From positions 42,775-106,774 of the forward strand of contig NZ_JBJYIN010000017.1 of the NCBI RefSeq assembly GCF_046237015.1: a stretch of DNA of 64,000 nt. Direction: 5' to 3'. Under the pieces are notes generated by a model. The model saw nothing but the letters and a program-made list of their open reading frames with translations. It ran no database searches and was not told the origin of the DNA. The position numbers were made by a program, and so were the translations under genes. Within the stretch, counting starts at the first letter, position 1; each line of letters begins with the position of its first letter. Shown here one piece after another: positions 37,003 to 46,475 of the stretch. Source of the DNA: JBJYIN01 sp046237015. GTDB lineage: Bacteria > Pseudomonadota > Gammaproteobacteria > Enterobacterales > Enterobacteriaceae.

Positions 37003-37690
37003 CAGCACGATCCTTGTCAACAGAACCTAACGCGTAGCCCATCGCCCGTAGCGTTTTAATTAAAGGACGTGGAAACCCTTTATCAATTTTTGAACGCAGT
37101 TTCGACATATGCACATCGATCAGATTGGTTTGCGGATCAAAATTATAACCCCATACTCTCTCAAGCAGCATGGTTCTGGTTATCGCCTGACCAGGATTTT
37201 CCATTAGTATAATCAATAACTTGATTTCTTTATCTGTCAAATCGATGCGTTGACCTCCACGCCAGGCCACCCGTTGCAGGCGATCAAGTTGCAGATCTTC
37301 AAATACCAACAGTGAGGCATTATCGGCATGGCGTTTGCCACGTCGCGCCATAATATCCAGACGTAATCTAAGCTCATTAAAATTAAAAGGCTTACCCAGA
37401 TAATCTTCTGCGCCAAGTTCTAATCCCATGACCCGATCAACATCTCGATCCAAAGCAGAAAGCAGCATAATGGGCGGATGACGCGATCCCTGTAATTCGC
37501 GTAATACGGTAAATCCATCCATGACGGGCAGCATTCTATCCAGTAACACCACGTCATAAACTTCATCTTTTATTGCCTTTAAGGCGTGTTCACCGTCATG
37601 AACCATACGGCACGAATGGCCGTGCGAATGTAATTTAGAGCCCAGCCAATGGCACAGTACAGAATCATCATCAACCACCAGTACCCGCAT
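36980..37690 (-). CDS. OmpR-family response regulator
   Basis: A 236-residue response regulator with a receiver domain (acidic pocket VDDD near the N-terminus, phosphoacceptor in DVVLLDRMLPVMDGF, Lys in YLGKPFN) and a winged-helix DNA-binding domain (LTDKEIKLLIILMENPGQAI; TNLIDVHMSKLRSKI; RAMGYAL). It overlaps the kinase gene by 23 bp. Nearest functional guess is a QseB/PmrA/TctD-type regulator; the regulated genes are not shown by the sequence but flp-tad is adjacent. A Fur-box match lies upstream. Confidence 0.92.
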   Translation of the reverse strand: MRVLVVDDDSVLCHWLGSKLHSHGHSCRMVHDGEHALKAIKDEVYDVVLLDRMLPVMDGFTVLRELQGSRHPPIMLLSALDRDVDRVMGLELGAEDYLGKPFNFNELRLRLDIMARRGKRHADNASLLVFEDLQLDRLQRVAWRGGQRIDLTDKEIKLLIILMENPGQAITRTMLLERVWGYNFDPQTNLIDVHMSKLRSKIDKGFPRPLIKTLRAMGYALGSVDKDRADVGSHAE

Positions 37691-37788
37691 AACTTTCCCC
37701 TACCAAACGTGGCCTATATACATAGTTAATTTATGGTTAATACTTAATTTATTATTGTTGGTCTGCCATAGCAGATATCACCCATCGC

Positions 37789-37803
37789 AACCTGAGTCAG
37801 GTT
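37789..37803. promoter_or_regulatory. Palindromic operator candidate upstream of the response regulator
   Basis: AACCTGA-G-TCAGGTT is a perfect 7-bp inverted repeat about 100 bp upstream of the response-regulator start. Protein bound is unknown. Confidence 0.4.
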
Positions 37804-37843
37804 CAATATGGGCAAAAAATCATCGTCTATGTGTTTTATCGTA

Positions 37844-37862
37844 GATAATAACAATCATTATC
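37844..37862. promoter_or_regulatory. Fur box
   Basis: GATAATAACAATCATTATC matches 17 of 19 positions of the classical Fur box (GATAATGATAATCATTATC). It lies 154-172 bp upstream of the response-regulator start, in the gap before the yjcE terminator, so the regulator is the only nearby gene it could control. Confidence 0.7.
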
Positions 37863-37920
37863 ATTTAGTGACAAGCAGTTTACAATCCGGTTGCGGTAGC
37901 CGATCGTAAAAGAAATAAGA

Positions 37921-37950
37921 TGGCCCCTACCGTTTATGCGGAGGGGGCCA
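37921..37950 (-). terminator. Terminator after yjcE
   Basis: TGGCCCC...GGGGCCA arms, with an inner CCG/CGG pairing, form a strong hairpin 49 bp after the yjcE stop; the minus-strand sequence that follows is T-rich (CTTATTTCTTTTA). Confidence 0.75.
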
Positions 37951-37998
37951 CAGGAAAGGAAGTAAATCAAGGAAGTACAATCCAGTAAGGTCGGATGA

Positions 37999-39645
37999 CT
38001 ACTCCCGTTCGATCAGCACGGCTTCCAGCAGATCCAGATCGCGCAGCATTTTTTGCAGTGTTTCATTGCTGATCTGTTGGGTCGCACGCAGATGATACAA
38101 CTCCGCACGTTCAGAATTCAGCGCAGTTAGGCGAAAACGCCGTTCAAGATTCTCGATCAACAAGCTGTTTTCAGGATCGTCTTTATCTACTACCCGTCGT
38201 CGCAAATTCCCGATAACGCGGGCGCTGACTTCCTTCAATACTTGTTCATCAATGTTTTCCTCGCTATCTGCCGCCAGTCGCTCTTCCATTTTATACAGGC
38301 TCTTGATCGCCACTTCCGCCGCCGCAACGCGAGCCATTCGCTCTTCTTTCGCATAGACAGCTTTATCGGCAACCACAACACCACGTAGTAAGAAGGGTAA
38401 GGCTAATACGCCACACAACAGAGAAAAAAGAATCACGCCGGTCGCAATAAACACCAGTTGATAGCGTGATGGGAAAGCCGTGCCATCCGTTAATAACAAG
38501 GGAATTGAGAGCACACCCGCCAGCGTTATCGCACCGCGAACCCCTGCAAATGAAGCGATCCAGAGTTCACGCGTGGTAAATTGCCCAAATACCATCGGAC
38601 GTTTCTTCTGGATATGCATACTGTATCTCTTCATCATCCACAGCCAGCAAAAACGCAACAGCAGCAATGCGGCATAAATGATCGCGATATCTGTAAACAG
38701 CATCCAGGTTTCCACCGTCGGATCCAACTCTGCCTGCATCACCGAGGTTTCCAGAATACCGGGCAACTGCAACCCCAGCATAATGAACACCATACCGTTA
38801 AAGACAAACTCGAGCATCGACCAGACACCGTTGGCGCGTAACCGCATGTTCAGCGGCGCATTGCGGATCACCCCAGACTGACCGATGGTCATCCCAGAAG
38901 CCACCGCAGCCAAGATGCCCGATACGCCGATGTGTTCGGCAATCAGATAAGCCGCAAATGGGAGCAACAGCATCAATACAATCTGCGTCGCAGCATCCCC
39001 GCCACTCCAACGACTGATCACACGTAATGATTTACTGTATAACCAGGTCACCGCCACACCCGCCAGCAGTCCCCCGAGTGCGACCTGGATAAACGCCAGC
39101 GTTGCGCCGGAAACTGTAAACACCATGGTTCCCATCGCGATAGCGACGGCAAACTTCAGCGATACCAGACCGGAAGCGTCATTCATCAGCGCCTCGCCCT
39201 GAAGGATACCCATCAGCTTTTTCGGTATACGGTCTTCGCCGACGATGCCGGAAAGCGCCACCGCATCCGTCGGCGATAACACCGCAGCCAGAGCGAAAGC
39301 CGCAATCAACGGCATCCCCGGCACCATCCAATAGATGAAATAACCAATGCCCACTACGGTAATCAGCACCAGAACCAGCGCCAAACCAATAATTTCGCGG
39401 CCATGCTTCAGGAACTCACGCGTTGGCGTTTTCCAACCATCGGCAAACAACAGCGGGGGGATAAATAACACCATGAATAATTCAGGATTGAAATCGACAT
39501 GCAAACCGAACTGGGGCCAAGCCAATATGGCACCAACCGCAATTTGCATGAGTGGCAGAGGGATTTGAAAAGGTAAAATTCGTGTAACCACCCCTGATAA
39601 CGACACCATCAGGGTTAAAATAAGAATAGTAAAAAAGATTTCCAT
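37999..39645 (-). CDS. yjcE: CPA1-family sodium/proton antiporter YjcE-like
   Basis: A polytopic cation/proton antiporter of 548 residues, very close to E. coli YjcE across its length (MEIFFTILILTLMVSLSGVV; PPLLFADGWKTPTREFLKHG; AAVLSPTDAVALSGIVGED; LQGEALMNDASGLVSLKFAV; ASFAGVRGAITLAGVLSIPL). The conserved membrane acidic residues of the CPA1 ion site (the Asp in SPTDA and in LMNDASG) are present. The C-terminal ~130 residues form a charged cytoplasmic tail. A monocistronic unit: terminator downstream, 400-bp gap upstream. Confidence 0.93.
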   Translation of the reverse strand: MEIFFTILILTLMVSLSGVVTRILPFQIPLPLMQIAVGAILAWPQFGLHVDFNPELFMVLFIPPLLFADGWKTPTREFLKHGREIIGLALVLVLITVVGIGYFIYWMVPGMPLIAAFALAAVLSPTDAVALSGIVGEDRIPKKLMGILQGEALMNDASGLVSLKFAVAIAMGTMVFTVSGATLAFIQVALGGLLAGVAVTWLYSKSLRVISRWSGGDAATQIVLMLLLPFAAYLIAEHIGVSGILAAVASGMTIGQSGVIRNAPLNMRLRANGVWSMLEFVFNGMVFIMLGLQLPGILETSVMQAELDPTVETWMLFTDIAIIYAALLLLRFCWLWMMKRYSMHIQKKRPMVFGQFTTRELWIASFAGVRGAITLAGVLSIPLLLTDGTAFPSRYQLVFIATGVILFSLLCGVLALPFLLRGVVVADKAVYAKEERMARVAAAEVAIKSLYKMEERLAADSEENIDEQVLKEVSARVIGNLRRRVVDKDDPENSLLIENLERRFRLTALNSERAELYHLRATQQISNETLQKMLRDLDLLEAVLIERE

Positions 39646-40045
39646 GCTTTCCTTAGACTATCTCCTGCTGCATTAAAAGATTGGCTATCTACCTACCCGA
39701 CCATGAACGTACATTTAACGCGTTTATTCTGTCATTAAAATGGTTTTTTGAGTGAAGAAATTTACGGTTATGTTCTACTTTTTTGATCAATTTTTTCATC
39801 CAATACCGAGGCGAGATCACACTGAACGGGAAACATCCCCATAGACAGGCAAATTCTGATTCAGCATAACGGAAAAGACAGAAATCAAACGAGAGAAGAA
39901 GAGGTCAATAAGCAGAAAAAGAGGCCGTTCGAAAGAACAGAAAATCGTGATCCTAGGCACATCAACGACACGCTGATCAACGAGTTAACGGAAGGTCTGG
40001 CATAAAATAAAAAAATGCTAACCCTCCATTAACTTCGTCTATTTT
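39646..40045. other. Non-coding gap upstream of yjcE
   Basis: A 400-bp AT-rich stretch between yjcE and the esterase gene. It must hold the yjcE promoter and the end of the esterase operon, but I see no convincing ORF, hairpin terminator or recognised operator. Confidence 0.4.
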
Positions 40046-41530
40046 TCATTCCGTTTTCCACCAGTGAATACGTTGACCAAACGGATCGACCTCATGCCAG
40101 ATTTTTTCCGGCGTCAACCGTAAAACAATCGGCTTTGCCTCACTGAAAGTCTGCCAGTGTACGTTTTCACTCGCAGGAGGTTGATGGTGAATAAATGAAG
40201 ACCAAAGCGTATGCAGCGTTCGGGCAAACTTAGCGTCGATTATCCGCTGGTCTGCTCGAAGATGATGGAGGTCGGCGCGATCCCGATACCACACATGCCC
40301 AGCCTCAGCACCGTGAGGGGCACCCCGCTCATCATCTTCAATCGTGCCATAAAGGTATTTATAAACAGGCTGATAGCGAGAATGATATTGAGCAAAGCGG
40401 GTCGATGGGTTTTGAAAAACCAGATCGCCACCTATCGCACGCCACAAACCCAGCGCAGTATGGTCAGGTAAATGCTCACGGTAGCGATGGATAATATCCA
40501 CACCACGTAATCCAAATGGCCTGACTCGAGGATCTAATCGTTGCGCCGCATCGGCAAACGTCAGCGCAGAATGCACCTGGGAATGAGTCATATACTCTCC
40601 CGTCGTGCAACCGATCATCATCGGTACCTGCGCCACCAACCTTGCTTTTGCCGCCTGTTCCGGATGGTACGGCAGCGAACGCGCATCAATGACAGGCACA
40701 AAAGGCACGCCAAGTGCAGTTACCCCACCATCTCGTTCATAATCATGATGGTGATAGGATTCATCGCAAATAGCTTTCTGTGCCAGCAGCAGACGCTCTA
40801 TCGACAACGTTGATAAATCGCCTACGTTAATGCCTAACGAACGTAACATTCTGTTCGTGACTTTCTGTGCATCTTCCTTTGAGGATACCGCTGTACTCGC
40901 CCCACTCTGGAGTAACACCTGCGAAAATAGCCCGCTGGCATCGGGCATCGCCATTACCGCCGCGACAGAAAAGCCACCAGCGGAACGTCCGGAGAACGTA
41001 ACCCGTCGGGGATCGCCACCGAACGCGGCGATATTGTTTTGTACCCAGCGCAACGCCGCGATTTGATCCAGCAATCCCCGATTATCCGGGCATTCCCCAC
41101 CCAAATGCATAAACCCCAATGCGCCCAGCCGATAATTTACACTTACCTCAACAACGCCGCTGGCCGCAAACGCGCCCGTTTGCAGCAGTGGTTCATTGGC
41201 AGAACCCACGGCATAACCTCCACCATGAATCCAGACCAATACGGGAGCCTTTCCCATTAAATCGGGAGTTCGAACATTGACCGTAAGAAAATCATTACCA
41301 ATCAGTAAACGCGACGTGGCAGCACTGCCAACAGGCCCGTAGGTAGGATACTGAGGGCAAACAGGGCTAAACATTTTAGCGGAACGAACGCCCTGCCATG
41401 GCTCGACAGGTTGAGGTGCCAAAAAACGATTTTCTTCAGTAATCGGTGCCGCGTAGGGTATCCCCAAAAATGTGGGAATATCATTTTCTATAAAGCCTTC
41501 TACCCAGCCTGCCTGTGTTTGCACAATCAT
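40046..41530 (-). CDS. Type-B carboxylesterase
   Basis: An alpha/beta-hydrolase of the carboxylesterase-B family, 494 residues, without a signal peptide. The nucleophile elbow is VTFSGRSAGGFSVAA (GxSxG with Ser of GRSAG), the oxyanion-hole motif is VLVWIHGGGYAVGSA, and FLTVNVRTP corresponds to the family EDCLYLNV-type motif with changes. NYRLGALGFMHLGG is also typical. It is the last gene of the cluster with the PotABCD-like transporter and dipeptidase, 38 bp after the second permease gene, which suggests hydrolysis of an imported ester or amide. The substrate is unknown. Confidence 0.88.
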   Translation of the reverse strand: MIVQTQAGWVEGFIENDIPTFLGIPYAAPITEENRFLAPQPVEPWQGVRSAKMFSPVCPQYPTYGPVGSAATSRLLIGNDFLTVNVRTPDLMGKAPVLVWIHGGGYAVGSANEPLLQTGAFAASGVVEVSVNYRLGALGFMHLGGECPDNRGLLDQIAALRWVQNNIAAFGGDPRRVTFSGRSAGGFSVAAVMAMPDASGLFSQVLLQSGASTAVSSKEDAQKVTNRMLRSLGINVGDLSTLSIERLLLAQKAICDESYHHHDYERDGGVTALGVPFVPVIDARSLPYHPEQAAKARLVAQVPMMIGCTTGEYMTHSQVHSALTFADAAQRLDPRVRPFGLRGVDIIHRYREHLPDHTALGLWRAIGGDLVFQNPSTRFAQYHSRYQPVYKYLYGTIEDDERGAPHGAEAGHVWYRDRADLHHLRADQRIIDAKFARTLHTLWSSFIHHQPPASENVHWQTFSEAKPIVLRLTPEKIWHEVDPFGQRIHWWKTE

Positions 41531-41568
41531 GATATTTCCCTGCTGCTCAAGAATAAAAAAGCGATGAT

Positions 41569-42366
41569 TCAGAACGCCTTTCGTAGCCCAACGAGCCGTT
41601 CGAGAACCACCACGACAATCACAGAAATCAAGATTAGCAAGACAGAAAGCGCGGCGATCTGCGGGTCTGTGGAATATTCAAGATAGTGATAAATTTGTGT
41701 CGGTAACGTTGAAGTATGGGTCGAGACAATGAATAGCGATAACGTGGCTTCATCAAAGGAAATCAGAAAAGCAATCACCGCTCCCGCAATCAGGCCGGGC
41801 CGAATCAGCGGCAGCGTAATACGTCGAAATACGGTGAAAGGCCGAGCACCGTGGATCAACGCCGCTTCTTCCAGACGAGGATCAACCGTCAATAGACTCA
41901 TGGTGATCGTACGAACAGTATAAGGAATGGTGATACCTAGATGAGCCAAAATGATCCCGACATAGCTATCGAGTAGCCCCAGCGGAGCAAATACCAGCAT
42001 CAAGCCAACGGCCAACACGATATGTGGAACCAGAAACGGCGCGGCAACCAGAAATGTCACCAGTTGCCGTCCTCGAAAACGAAAGCGAGTCAGCGCCAGA
42101 GAAAGCAAAATGCCAAAGATAACAGCGATCGTCCCAACAGTAATCCCAATCGCCAGGCTACGCCAGAAGGCCGCAATAAACTCGGCGTTGTTGAGCACCT
42201 TGCTGTATGACCCAAAAGAAAAGCTTTCTGGCGGAAAAGCAAGATACTGTCGGGTATCGAACGAAATGATCAACACGACGATAATCGGTGCCAACAAGAA
42301 AAGATAAATGAGTGCAATCAAAGTGCGCCAGGCAAGCTTACCCGTAGCGATGCGGTGATATGTCAT
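41569..42366 (-). CDS. ABC transporter permease, PotC-like
   Basis: An inner-membrane permease of the spermidine/putrescine/iron-type ABC family, 265 residues, with six predicted helices and the EAA loop LEEAALIHGARPFTVFRRI. It lies 9 bp after its partner permease. With the following three genes it forms a complete importer. Confidence 0.92.
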   Translation of the reverse strand: MTYHRIATGKLAWRTLIALIYLFLLAPIIVVLIISFDTRQYLAFPPESFSFGSYSKVLNNAEFIAAFWRSLAIGITVGTIAVIFGILLSLALTRFRFRGRQLVTFLVAAPFLVPHIVLAVGLMLVFAPLGLLDSYVGIILAHLGITIPYTVRTITMSLLTVDPRLEEAALIHGARPFTVFRRITLPLIRPGLIAGAVIAFLISFDEATLSLFIVSTHTSTLPTQIYHYLEYSTDPQIAALSVLLILISVIVVVVLERLVGLRKAF

Positions 42367-42375
42367 GCTGAGCCT

Positions 42376-43227
42376 CTATCCTTCCAGAGAGCGTAATGCT
42401 CGCTGATAAAAAACAATAATGCTGCCGAACAAAAATAACAGGATAAATGACAAAGCGGCGGCCAGCGGCCAGTTCAGCGTTACCGTGGCTTCACTGAATA
42501 TTTCCGTACCCAGCACGAACACCCGACCTCCCCCCATCAATCGCGGCGTAACAAACGAGGATATCGCCAGCACAAAGACCAACAGCGCAGCCGTCAAAAC
42601 GCCAGGCAGACTTAGCGGCAAAACAATGCGGGAGAATACCTGCCAACGATTAGCACCCAGCATACTGGCGGCTTCCTCTAACTGGCTATTCAGCCGACCA
42701 AATCCACTCAGCATTGCCAGAATAGCGTAAGGCATCAATATCTCGACCAAAGCAATGCTGGCACCCAGCGAATTATTCGTTAGTTTCAGCGGCGATTCGA
42801 TCAGCGACAGACCCAGTAACAGACTGTTGATCACGCCTTTATCTCCCAGCAGCACCATCCAGCCATATGTTCTCACCACCATTGACGTCAACAATGGTGC
42901 TATCGCCAACGCCGTCAGCACACCACGCCAGCGGCTGGTACTACGAATGAGGAATAATGCGACGGGGTAAGACAAAACAACCGCCGTTACGCTGACAACA
43001 ACGCCTAATAACAGCGTATCCGCCGCCACTTGCCAGTAAAAAGAATCAACCAAAATGCTGTGGTAGGACTCAAACGTCCAGGCTGACCCCGTTCCGCCAA
43101 ATGCGGATGAAGAAAGCGATGTTCTCATCAGCCAAATCAGCGGTGCCAGAAAGGTGACGCCCAAGGCCAGCAGCCCAGGAAACAGGAGCATCAACAGCAA
43201 AACACGTTGTTGCTTATGTTTTTTCAT
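42376..43227 (-). CDS. ABC transporter permease, PotB-like
   Basis: The first permease of the importer, 283 residues, six predicted helices and an EAA motif (LEEAASMLGANRWQVFSRIV). Its start overlaps the ATPase stop by 4 bp. The N-terminus is a basic/hydrophobic signal anchor (KQQRVLLLMLLFPGLLALG). Confidence 0.92.
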   Translation of the reverse strand: MKKHKQQRVLLLMLLFPGLLALGVTFLAPLIWLMRTSLSSSAFGGTGSAWTFESYHSILVDSFYWQVAADTLLLGVVVSVTAVVLSYPVALFLIRSTSRWRGVLTALAIAPLLTSMVVRTYGWMVLLGDKGVINSLLLGLSLIESPLKLTNNSLGASIALVEILMPYAILAMLSGFGRLNSQLEEAASMLGANRWQVFSRIVLPLSLPGVLTAALLVFVLAISSFVTPRLMGGGRVFVLGTEIFSEATVTLNWPLAAALSFILLFLFGSIIVFYQRALRSLEG

Positions 43228-44297
43228 GCCGCATTCCGCCCGATTAGCGTGACATCAGCAGGATCAACCATGAAAGTTATCGCTTCGCCCACTTTCGGCA
43301 CATAGCCAACATGGGTAAAAATTTCAGCTTGCAGCTGATATTGACCGCATCGCACCATCAGCGCCTGCACTTGCCCACGATAAACGATGCGCTCCACCAC
43401 ACCTCGGAAGTGGTTAACACCATCGCGCTGGTCAGAGAACACCGGTACCAGACGATGCGGTCGAATCAGTACATTGACTGACTCCCCCCGTGGCGTATCG
43501 CTGGCAATATGAAGAGAACCTAAACCTGAAATCTCCCCGATACCCTCACCGGTGACCAGCGCAGAGAAAAAATTACCACTGCCAATAAACCGAGCAACAA
43601 AGTCACTTTGCGGACGATCAAAAATATCGCTTGGCGTACCAATTTGTTCTAAACGCCCATTTGACATCACGACCAGACGATCCGCCATCGACAACGCTTC
43701 ATCCTGATCGTGCGTGACAAAGATTGCGGTAACGCCGGTACGCCGCTGGATATCGCGGATCTCATCACGCATTTCATCACGCAATTTGGCGTCAAGATTA
43801 GAGAGCGGCTCATCGAACAACAACAACGCCGGTTCAATGACCAGTGAACGAGCAATAGCCGCACGCTGCTGTTGCCCGCCAGAAAGCTGACTAACACGGC
43901 GATCGCCCAGACCAGTTAGCTTAACCAGATCCAACGCTTTCCTGACACGACTCTCCCGTTCCGCTTTTCCAACCTTACGCACGTCCAGACCAAAAGCGAC
44001 ATTCTGCGCAATCGTCATATGCGGGAATAAGGCATATGACTGGAAAACCATACCAATATTGCGCTGATAAACGGGAATAGCCGAAATATCACGACCATTC
44101 AGACTGATTGTCCCCGTATCCGGTTCTATCAGCCCAGCGATCATACGTAACATCGTCGTCTTGCCACAGCCAGAAGGCCCCAGCAACGCCAGCATCTCCC
44201 CTTGTGGCAGCGAAAAGCTGACATGGTCAACAGATGGCGTTGTCGATCCCGGATACGTTTTTACCAAATCCTCTACCACAACATGGAAATCAGACAT
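43224..44297 (-). CDS. ABC transporter ATPase, PotA-like
   Basis: The nucleotide-binding subunit of the PotA/FbpC type, 357 residues. Walker A LLGPSGCGKTTMLRMIAG, Q-loop GMVFQSYALFPHMTIAQN, signature RVSQLSGGQQQRAAIARSLV, Walker B LLLFDEPLSNLDAKLR and the His switch IFVTHDQDEAL are all intact. The C-terminal TOBE-type regulatory domain is present (NVLIRPHRLVPVFSD). Energises the two permeases encoded downstream. Confidence 0.95.
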   Translation of the reverse strand: MSDFHVVVEDLVKTYPGSTTPSVDHVSFSLPQGEMLALLGPSGCGKTTMLRMIAGLIEPDTGTISLNGRDISAIPVYQRNIGMVFQSYALFPHMTIAQNVAFGLDVRKVGKAERESRVRKALDLVKLTGLGDRRVSQLSGGQQQRAAIARSLVIEPALLLFDEPLSNLDAKLRDEMRDEIRDIQRRTGVTAIFVTHDQDEALSMADRLVVMSNGRLEQIGTPSDIFDRPQSDFVARFIGSGNFFSALVTGEGIGEISGLGSLHIASDTPRGESVNVLIRPHRLVPVFSDQRDGVNHFRGVVERIVYRGQVQALMVRCGQYQLQAEIFTHVGYVPKVGEAITFMVDPADVTLIGRNAA

Positions 44298-44320
44298 ACA
44301 ACCCTTGCCAACATCAGTGA

Positions 44321-45397
44321 TTAGTGACTCGCAATAACTTCACGACGGATACGTTGTATCCACGGTGCGTATTGTTTCGCGATCCAAGGCCAGTCCAGTG
44401 ACGATTGCGCCGCCTGCGCTTCTTTACTGCCGTAAATACGGGCCGCGACAGCATCTTCCAGCGTTACCGTCTGATTCACTGGCGCATAAAAGCTTTTTTC
44501 AGCGAAAAGGGTTTGTGCTTCCACACCGATGGCATAATTAATAAACAGTTGAGCCGCATGAGAATGTGTCGATCCCTTCACCAGATTAATGGTATTGGTC
44601 TGGCCAATGCTGCCCTCTTTAGGTAAAGCGATACCAATCTTTCCACCCTGCGTATCGTGAAGGTACTGTGCACGGCCATTCCAGCAGATCGCTAAATCCG
44701 CCTCACCACTTTGAATAACAGCGTAGCAATCCGGTGCGGGATCCCAGGTTGAAACATTCGGCGCGATTTGTTTCAGCACACTCATGCCCGGATCAATGCT
44801 TTGTTTATAATCACCGCCTTTTAGTTTGGTTAGAATTGGCAGCAGAATCACGCCACGAGTATCACCCAGCGGTGCTGCAATCTTTCCTTTGTATCGGCTG
44901 TCTGTCAGGTCGTTCCAGCTTTGCGGCGGCTGCTTCACATTGTCGGTGTTATACAGAATGGACAGATTATCTTGCGAGAAGGCAATCGTCCGGTTGTCGT
45001 CAATATTGGCCCACGCGGGAATATCTTTCAGATTGCTGACAATTTTCGCATCAAGGGGAGAAAATAAGTCCTGTTCGTTAGCTCGAATCGCAACGGCAAC
45101 GTCGATCAGCGCCACGTCAATTTTCGGATTGTTTCTTTGCAACGCCAGCAATGCCAGAGATTCAGCAGAATTCTTACTTTGCTGGTAATTGACTTCAATA
45201 TTGGGATATTTAGTTTTAAACGGCTCAATAACAAACTTTTTATAGTTGTCAGCGAATACGCCAGAAAAACCAACGATATTCACGACCTCATTCTCAGCGG
45301 CAGATGAAAAATGAGGGGTTAGCGCAGCACTGAGGAGCATGCTTAAGCTGGCCACCGTCTTTAATAAAGAAAGCCGGGATAATGTTTTCTTTTGCAT
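44321..45397 (-). CDS. ABC transporter solute-binding protein, PotD-like
   Basis: A periplasmic binding protein of the PotD/type-1 extracellular family, about 358 residues. The ATG at 45397 (MQKKTLSRLS) is preceded by GGGAG at 6 bp and starts directly at the signal peptide (SLSMLLSAALTPHFSSAAEN); the longer frame reaches 45451. Motifs include PIEVNY-type strand (PNIEVNYQQ), NLSILYN and WNDLTDSRYKGKIAAP. Polyamine specificity cannot be assumed; the dipeptidase and esterase neighbours point to a peptide- or amide-like compound. Confidence 0.9.
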   Translation of the reverse strand: MQKKTLSRLSLLKTVASLSMLLSAALTPHFSSAAENEVVNIVGFSGVFADNYKKFVIEPFKTKYPNIEVNYQQSKNSAESLALLALQRNNPKIDVALIDVAVAIRANEQDLFSPLDAKIVSNLKDIPAWANIDDNRTIAFSQDNLSILYNTDNVKQPPQSWNDLTDSRYKGKIAAPLGDTRGVILLPILTKLKGGDYKQSIDPGMSVLKQIAPNVSTWDPAPDCYAVIQSGEADLAICWNGRAQYLHDTQGGKIGIALPKEGSIGQTNTINLVKGSTHSHAAQLFINYAIGVEAQTLFAEKSFYAPVNQTVTLEDAVAARIYGSKEAQAAQSSLDWPWIAKQYAPWIQRIRREVIASH

Positions 45398-45411
45398 GTT
45401 GTTCTCCCCAA

Positions 45412-46431
45412 TCAATGAGATGTTACTGCTGGTGTAACAGCGGGCTGCCATGCTGAACCAAGGACATTCAGCCAGTTTTTACCGAGAAGTTTCAGGATCA
45501 GATCAAGATCCCACCCACGAGAGAGCATACGTTCAGTCAGGTTTGGCACCTCACTGATACGCGCAATCCCCTGCGGCTTACTGATTTTTACGGACCCGAA
45601 TTCCGTTAACTTGCGGGCGGTGCCTTTATCACGGTTAGCCCAAAGCAAATACGGCCCCGGACGAGGGCGGCCTTGTGAAAAATCCGTACCGATACCGACG
45701 TGATCTTCGCCCACCAACTCAATGACATAGCTCATGGCATCGAGATAATCATCAATAGTGGCGTCGTTACCTGCTGCGAGCCCTGGCGAGAAAAGGCTGA
45801 TACCAATAATGCCGCCTTTCTCGGCACAGCCTTTTAGCAGCTCATCAGGTTTGTTTCGCTTCACGTCCTTCAACGCTCGTGGCAATACATGGGAAATACA
45901 GACGGGAGCTCGTGAGGCATTAATGACATCGGCGCTGGTACGATCGCCGACATGACTCAGGTCACATAGCACACCGACGCGATTCATTTCCGCTAGCACT
46001 TCTTTACCAAAACCGGTTAGCCCGCTGTCACGTTCCTCAAGATAACCCGCGCCGGAATAATTCTGGGTGTTATAGGTGAGTTGCATAATGCCAACACCCA
46101 GATCTTTGAAAATCTCGATATAGTCCAGCTTATCTTCTAATGGAGAGGTGTTTTGCCAGCCAAGAATAATTCCGGTACGGTTTTCCTGCTTCGCGGCATC
46201 AATATCGGCCACTGTTTTTACCGGACGAATTAAATCGCTGTTTTCCTGTAACAGATGTTTCCACTGGGATACATAAGCAATACCTTCACGGAAATTTTCC
46301 CACAGTACAGAAGAGCAATTAACCGCAGTCAGGCCCGCTTCACGCATTTCAATAAAATTATCCCGAGTCCATTCACTGGTCTGTAAGCCATCAATAACAA
46401 TAGCCCGATCGTGTAATTGTCTGGCACTCAT
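45412..46431 (-). CDS. Membrane dipeptidase (M19 renal dipeptidase family)
   Basis: A metallo-dipeptidase of the M19 family, 339 residues, without signal peptide. It starts DRAIVIDGL in place of the usual DxHxD zinc pair, then shows YNTQNYSGAGYLE, LCDLSHVGDRTSADVI, PVCISHVLPRAL and HVGIGTDFSQGRP. The first metal motif is altered (VIDGLQ), so activity or metal content may differ. The ATG at 46431 has AGGGG 9 bp upstream and is preferred over 46476. It sits between the broken UroD-like gene and the ABC binding-protein gene. Confidence 0.85.
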   Translation of the reverse strand: MSARQLHDRAIVIDGLQTSEWTRDNFIEMREAGLTAVNCSSVLWENFREGIAYVSQWKHLLQENSDLIRPVKTVADIDAAKQENRTGIILGWQNTSPLEDKLDYIEIFKDLGVGIMQLTYNTQNYSGAGYLEERDSGLTGFGKEVLAEMNRVGVLCDLSHVGDRTSADVINASRAPVCISHVLPRALKDVKRNKPDELLKGCAEKGGIIGISLFSPGLAAGNDATIDDYLDAMSYVIELVGEDHVGIGTDFSQGRPRPGPYLLWANRDKGTARKLTEFGSVKISKPQGIARISEVPNLTERMLSRGWDLDLILKLLGKNWLNVLGSAWQPAVTPAVTSH

Positions 46432-46475
46432 AATATCGTTCCCCTGAATATCAATATTTATTTCCCGGCATAGCA

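Noticed and set aside
37770..37812. TPP-riboswitch-like stretch (GAACCTGA...) on the minus strand upstream of the response regulator
   Set aside because: The CTGAGA half and the rest of the conserved core are absent, and the downstream gene is not thiamine-related.
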